Source: DASXZH01 sp036502005 (GTDB lineage Bacteria; Armatimonadota; Fimbriimonadia; Fimbriimonadales; Fimbriimonadaceae). From it: a stretch of DNA of 64,000 nucleotides. Positions within the stretch are counted from its first letter, which is position 1, and every line of letters starts with the position of its first letter. Below, piece by piece: positions 61,062-64,000 of the stretch. Under the pieces are notes generated by a model. It was not told where the DNA came from. It was given only the letters and a program-made list of their open reading frames with translations, and did no database searches. Made by a program: the position numbers and the translations under genes. Location of the stretch: NCBI GenBank assembly GCA_036502005.1, contig DASXZH010000039.1:1-64000 (forward strand). Direction: 5' to 3'.

Positions 61062-61306
61062 GATATCTACTGCTTGCATTTGCGGCAATATCGGTTCTTG
61101 CTGTAGCCGGTTGCGGTTCATCGGACGACGCCGGTCCCGCGAAAGCCGGCAGTGGAGTCGCCCAGAACCCAGGCGGCAAACCGCAAAATGCCCAGGAACA
61201 GGCAAATGCCGATGCCAGGGCGAAGGAAGGATCCGCGATTAATGCCGACATGGCCAAAGACGCGGCAGCTATGAAGGCTGCCAAGGCGAGGACCGGCGGC
61301 AAGTGA
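61058..61306 (+). CDS. Small lipoprotein next to prepilin
   Basis: The 82-residue product starts with TTG overlapping the prepilin stop (TTGA). A hydrophobic signal ends in lipobox VAGC (LLLAFAAISVLAVAGC); the mature part is low-complexity, Ala/Gly/Asp-rich and ends RTGGK. The one upstream of the prepilin at 12310 also ends TGGK. Such short lipoproteins may tether or chaperone the prepilin, but that is inference. Confidence 0.7.
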   Translation: MRYLLLAFAAISVLAVAGCGSSDDAGPAKAGSGVAQNPGGKPQNAQEQANADARAKEGSAINADMAKDAAAMKAAKARTGGK

Positions 61307-61713
61307 GTGCTAAGTTGATATGGATGGTCCCGGCGTTAGCCGGGGTCATCCTATTGGCTGGCTGCAAAACCGGTGATGACTACACCCAGGCGTCTACGCC
61401 AAAAGCGGTGGTGTTCGAAGGCAAGTTGGATCCCAGGTTTGTGGGCACCTGGAAAACTCCCGGCGGCATCTCTACGATGGATCTGCAAAAGGACGGCAAG
61501 CTGGCCATCGAGACGGTGTCGGAATCCAGGAATGGCAAGAACGACATTAAGGTCTCCGGCCAGTGGCTCAAGAAGGACTCAGATCTGCTTTTTCGTTATA
61601 CGGTTCAGGGCCAGGGGCAAGTGCTTCTTAAATATTCGGCCAAGCTCGATGGCAAGACTTTGACCTTGCAGCAGGCCGGAATGAAAGTGAAGTCCGTTTA
61701 TAAGAAGCAGTGA
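61303..61713 (+). CDS. Lipoprotein, lipocalin-like or uncharacterised
   Basis: A 136-residue protein whose GTG overlaps the stop of the previous gene (GTGA). Signal and lipobox: VPALAGVILLAGC. The mature domain is beta-rich: GTWKTPGGISTMDLQKDGKL, IKVSGQWLKKDSDLLFRYTV and LDGKTLTLQQAG, resembling small lipocalin-like or META-type domains that compare a value with zero or substrate. It ends the LacI cassette; a minisatellite follows. Function unknown. Confidence 0.72.
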   Translation: MSAKLIWMVPALAGVILLAGCKTGDDYTQASTPKAVVFEGKLDPRFVGTWKTPGGISTMDLQKDGKLAIETVSESRNGKNDIKVSGQWLKKDSDLLFRYTVQGQGQVLLKYSAKLDGKTLTLQQAGMKVKSVYKKQ

Positions 61714-61716
61714 TTA

Positions 61717-61830
61717 GAACCTAGAAACCTAGAAACCTAGAAACCTAGAACCCAGAACCCAGAACCCAGAACCCAGAACCCAGAAACCCAAAAACTTAGA
61801 GTCCCAAAACCCCGAAACCCAAGGGAGCCA
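61717..61830. repeat. Minisatellite of AAACCTAG and AACCCAG units
   Basis: After the lipoprotein stop come about four copies of an 8-nt AAACCTAG unit, then five or six copies of 7-nt AACCCAG, then degenerate variants (AACCCAAAAAC...). They lie in the 138-nt gap before the ABC transporter and are not protein coding on either strand. Slippage-prone tandem repeats of this sort change length quickly. Confidence 0.8.
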
Positions 61831-61851
61831 GCTTTCGTGTACAGTTGATGC

Positions 61852-62643
61852 ATGGTTTCGGTCCAGCACCTAACGAAATACTTCGGCGCGCAAACTGCGG
61901 TCGACGATCTCAGCTTCGATGTCCCCGGCGGGCAGATAGTTGGCTTCCTGGGCCCCAACGGAGCTGGCAAAACGACAACACTGAGAATGATGACCGGGAT
62001 GACGGAGCCGAACGGTGGCACCGCTTACATTTGCGGTTTCGATGTTCGCACGCAGCCCATCGACGTTAAGAGAAATATTGGGTTCGTGCCCGACTCCGGC
62101 GCGGTCTATGAGGCCCTCACCGGGCTAGAGTTTCTGGAAATGATCGCCGCCCTTTACGATATCCCGCGGCAGATCGCCAGACCGAGAATAGAGCAGTTCA
62201 TTTCGTTCTTTGACCTAAGCATGAACGACCTTTCTCAAAAGCTGCTAGGCGCTTATTCTAAAGGAATGCGGCGCAAGGTGGTCATCACGGCTGCCCTTCT
62301 TCACAACCCTCCGGTTGTCTTCTTTGACGAGCCCTTGGAGGGGCTCGATGCCAACGCATCGGTTGGGTTTAAGGCGCTTATCCAGACCCTTGCCAAAGAG
62401 GGCAAAGCGATCATTTATAGCTCGCACATTTTGGACGTGGTGGAACGCGTTTGCGATCGCGTTCTTATCATCGATAAGGGCCGAATGCTATTAGATGGCG
62501 TCCCCGATGCGCTCGTAGCCCAGCACAACTCGGGAACGTTGGAGCACCTTTTCACGAGCCTAACGGGAGGCGAGGAACTCCAGCGCAGGGCGGAAGATTT
62601 CGCCAAGACCTTCTTGCCGGAGGGCCCGAAATTTCAAGTGTAG
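61852..62643 (+). CDS. ABC transporter ATP-binding protein
   Basis: A 263-residue ATPase: Walker A GPNGAGKTTTLRMM (residues about 36-49), the signature LLGAYSKGMRRKVVITAA, Walker B PPVVFFDEPLEGLD and switch HILD. The layout is the ABC-2 exporter type (YhaQ, NatA or bacitracin-like). Its stop shares a base with the next start (TAGTG), so it is cotranscribed with the membrane partner. Substrate is unknown. Confidence 0.93.
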   Translation: MVSVQHLTKYFGAQTAVDDLSFDVPGGQIVGFLGPNGAGKTTTLRMMTGMTEPNGGTAYICGFDVRTQPIDVKRNIGFVPDSGAVYEALTGLEFLEMIAALYDIPRQIARPRIEQFISFFDLSMNDLSQKLLGAYSKGMRRKVVITAALLHNPPVVFFDEPLEGLDANASVGFKALIQTLAKEGKAIIYSSHILDVVERVCDRVLIIDKGRMLLDGVPDALVAQHNSGTLEHLFTSLTGGEELQRRAEDFAKTFLPEGPKFQV

Positions 62644-64000
62644 TGCCTCCGCCGCCGTTGCATGCAGCCTCCCAAGATAAGACCCTCCGGGCGCTGTTCC
62701 TCACCATTTTCTTGAGGGGTCACTCTTCGCGGGGGCTCACCAAGGCATCGGCGCCAAAGTCGATCGGCCAGCGGCTTGCCCTAGTCTTGATTTCCTATGG
62801 CGTATTGGGCGGCTTCATGCCCCTCTTCTTGTTTCACCAAAGCACCATTTTGATAAGCGCCCTTATGCACGCGTTTACCTTTATGGCGCTGGGCATGTTC
62901 ATCACAAGCAGCGCCGGCGAGACCCTGTTTAACAAGGAAGAAACCGAGATCCTTATGCACCGGCCGATTAAGCCTAAAACCTTGTTGTGGGCAAAGGTTT
63001 GGGTGATGGCCCAGGTTTCGCTTTACTTGGCGGTTGCGATGAACCTGGCAAGCTTTGCCGTCGGGATTTTCGCAAGCGATGGAAGCGGATCAAAGATCAC
63101 TATTGACCCATCCTTAGGAATCAGTTTGGTCGGCCCGTGGTATCTGTATCCGATCATTCACTTCGTTTCAATCACTGAATCAGCCCTCTTTACCACCGGT
63201 TTCGTGGTCCTGTCCTATCAGCTTTGCTTGAAATGGTTTGGCCGCGACAAGCTGGAAGGCATGATGACGGCGGTGCAGATAGTAGCTACCGTTGGCATGA
63301 TTTTGGGAAGCCAAATCTTGCCTCGGGCGATGATCCATGCCCAGGGTCTTGGCGTCGTCATCCAAAAACCGATGTGGATTTACGCCATTCCATCCACATG
63401 GTTCGCCTGTCTAGACGATGCCATTGCGGGCAGCCACGAAATGCTGTCCTGGGGTTTTGCCGCCCTAGGTTTGGCGGTCACCGTCCTCGTGTTGAGGCTC
63501 GCCCTTGGAAAGCTGGCAGCTAGTTACGAATCCGGCGTTCAAGTTCTTAACGAATCTGCGGCGCCTAAGGCTAGCCAGCGTAGCCAACTTGGGTTTCTGA
63601 AGAAAGTTGCGGCTGCGCCACCTTTTTCCTGGTTCTTGGGGGGTTCCGTTGAAAAAGCCACGTTTGTGCTTGCCTGCGCTTACATTTTTCGAGACCGAGA
63701 GACGAAATTGCGCATCTTCCCGGGCATCGTGCCTATGGTGATCATGCCCATCGTCTTTACGGTGACGAATCCCGGAATGAGCAGCGAGCTTCATAGTCCG
63801 GGGACCAAAGCGATAACGGACTCGTTTATGCCGATGATGGTCTCGATTTCGGGTGGCTATCTATCTTGTATTCCGCTGCTAGCTTTGAACCTGCTTAGCT
63901 TCACTCAGCAATGGAAGGCCTCCGAGCTTTTCCGCTTGACGCCTATTCGCGGCCCTTGGGCGATTCAGCGGGGCGCGCAGGTGGCAGTTATGGTCATCTT
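62643..64000 (+). CDS. ABC-2-type transporter membrane protein (partial, runs off right edge)
   Basis: A frame starting at GTG 62643 stays open to the window end (452 codons) and begins MPPPPLHAASQDKTLRALFL. It has many hydrophobic helices (for example LALVLISYGVLGGFMPLFLF, MHAFTFMALGMFITSS), a soluble DRETKLRIFPGIVPMVIMP segment and LMHRPIKPKTLLWAKVWVM. This is the permease partner of the ATPase before it, of the large single-chain type. The 3' end and the domain count cannot be judged. Confidence 0.88.
   Translation, partial: MPPPPLHAASQDKTLRALFLTIFLRGHSSRGLTKASAPKSIGQRLALVLISYGVLGGFMPLFLFHQSTILISALMHAFTFMALGMFITSSAGETLFNKEETEILMHRPIKPKTLLWAKVWVMAQVSLYLAVAMNLASFAVGIFASDGSGSKITIDPSLGISLVGPWYLYPIIHFVSITESALFTTGFVVLSYQLCLKWFGRDKLEGMMTAVQIVATVGMILGSQILPRAMIHAQGLGVVIQKPMWIYAIPSTWFACLDDAIAGSHEMLSWGFAALGLAVTVLVLRLALGKLAASYESGVQVLNESAAPKASQRSQLGFLKKVAAAPPFSWFLGGSVEKATFVLACAYIFRDRETKLRIFPGIVPMVIMPIVFTVTNPGMSSELHSPGTKAITDSFMPMMVSISGGYLSCIPLLALNLLSFTQQWKASELFRLTPIRGPWAIQRGAQVAVMVI

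Noticed and set aside
61717..61830. CRISPR array
   Set aside because: Units are 7-8 nt with no spacers; it is a simple tandem repeat.
1..64000. tRNA or rRNA genes
   Set aside because: No stretch with a convincing cloverleaf or rRNA signature was seen by eye; a tRNAscan run would settle this.

Overview
The window looks like chromosomal DNA from a Gram-negative-type bacterium of the Armatimonadota, probably near Fimbriimonas. The clues are the prepilin leaders with the continuation LAAILFPVFAQAK, several regulator/prepilin/small-lipoprotein cassettes, an outer-membrane-type beta-barrel protein, many sugar-acting enzymes and many genes joined by 1-4 nt start/stop overlaps. No rRNA or 16S marker is present, so the placement is inference from gene content. 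I found no tRNA, rRNA or CRISPR array.

Layout. (1) 1-2900 is an accessory patch: the start of an ISL3-type transposase, a gene tail cut by that insertion, a HEPN-domain protein, a PD-(D/E)XK-like nuclease, a GIY-YIG-like protein and an HTH protein. (2) 2950-25006 is a carbohydrate-use locus: a glycosidase-like/SUMF1 fusion, GH20 hexosaminidase, two tandem TPR-sulfotransferases, a DUF2961 (GH172-like) enzyme, a lipoprotein/prepilin pair, a TIM-barrel protein, a GntR-LacI hybrid regulator, GH89 alpha-N-acetylglucosaminidase, a three-gene ABC importer lacking its ATPase, a ribose-type permease and binding protein also lacking an ATPase, and L-fucose isomerase. Five intergenic sites in this locus share the 8-mer CTCTATAG and a sixth has CCTATAGA. 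This suggests one regulon, most likely run by the GntR-type regulator. A second sugar isomerase lies at 28444-29940.

(3) 25014-42852 holds secreted and surface proteins: a propeller protein with six Ig-like repeats, two paralogous HAF-like/Ig-like proteins (one frameshifted), a PhyH oxygenase coupled to a CHASE-domain membrane protein, a DUF5916-type barrel, a Gly/His-rich protein and a large BNR/sortilin-like protein. (4) 43160-50301 contains two 2-oxoacid dehydrogenase E2-type acyltransferases, an SGNH hydrolase, a frameshifted polytopic membrane protein, and an overlapping E2-like/glutamine-amidotransferase-like/biotin-carrier operon. (5) 50426-58709 contains a Thr/Gly-rich lipoprotein, TsaE, a membrane thioredoxin-like protein, a prepilin, a Gfo/Idh/MocA oxidoreductase, a secreted protein with an in-frame intergenic-type repeat, tandem CPBP-family proteins and a DUF433/DUF5615 toxin-antitoxin-like pair. 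(6) 58778-61713 is a compact LacI regulator/small ORF/prepilin/lipoprotein/lipoprotein cassette with a readable promoter and operators, followed by a minisatellite and an ABC exporter running off the right edge.

The central biology appears to be import and breakdown of N-acetylglucosamine- and possibly fucose- or arabinose-containing glycans, with prepilin-like surface proteins placed near the sugar-responsive regulators. C/T-rich hairpin repeats are scattered between genes and in one case lie inside a coding region.
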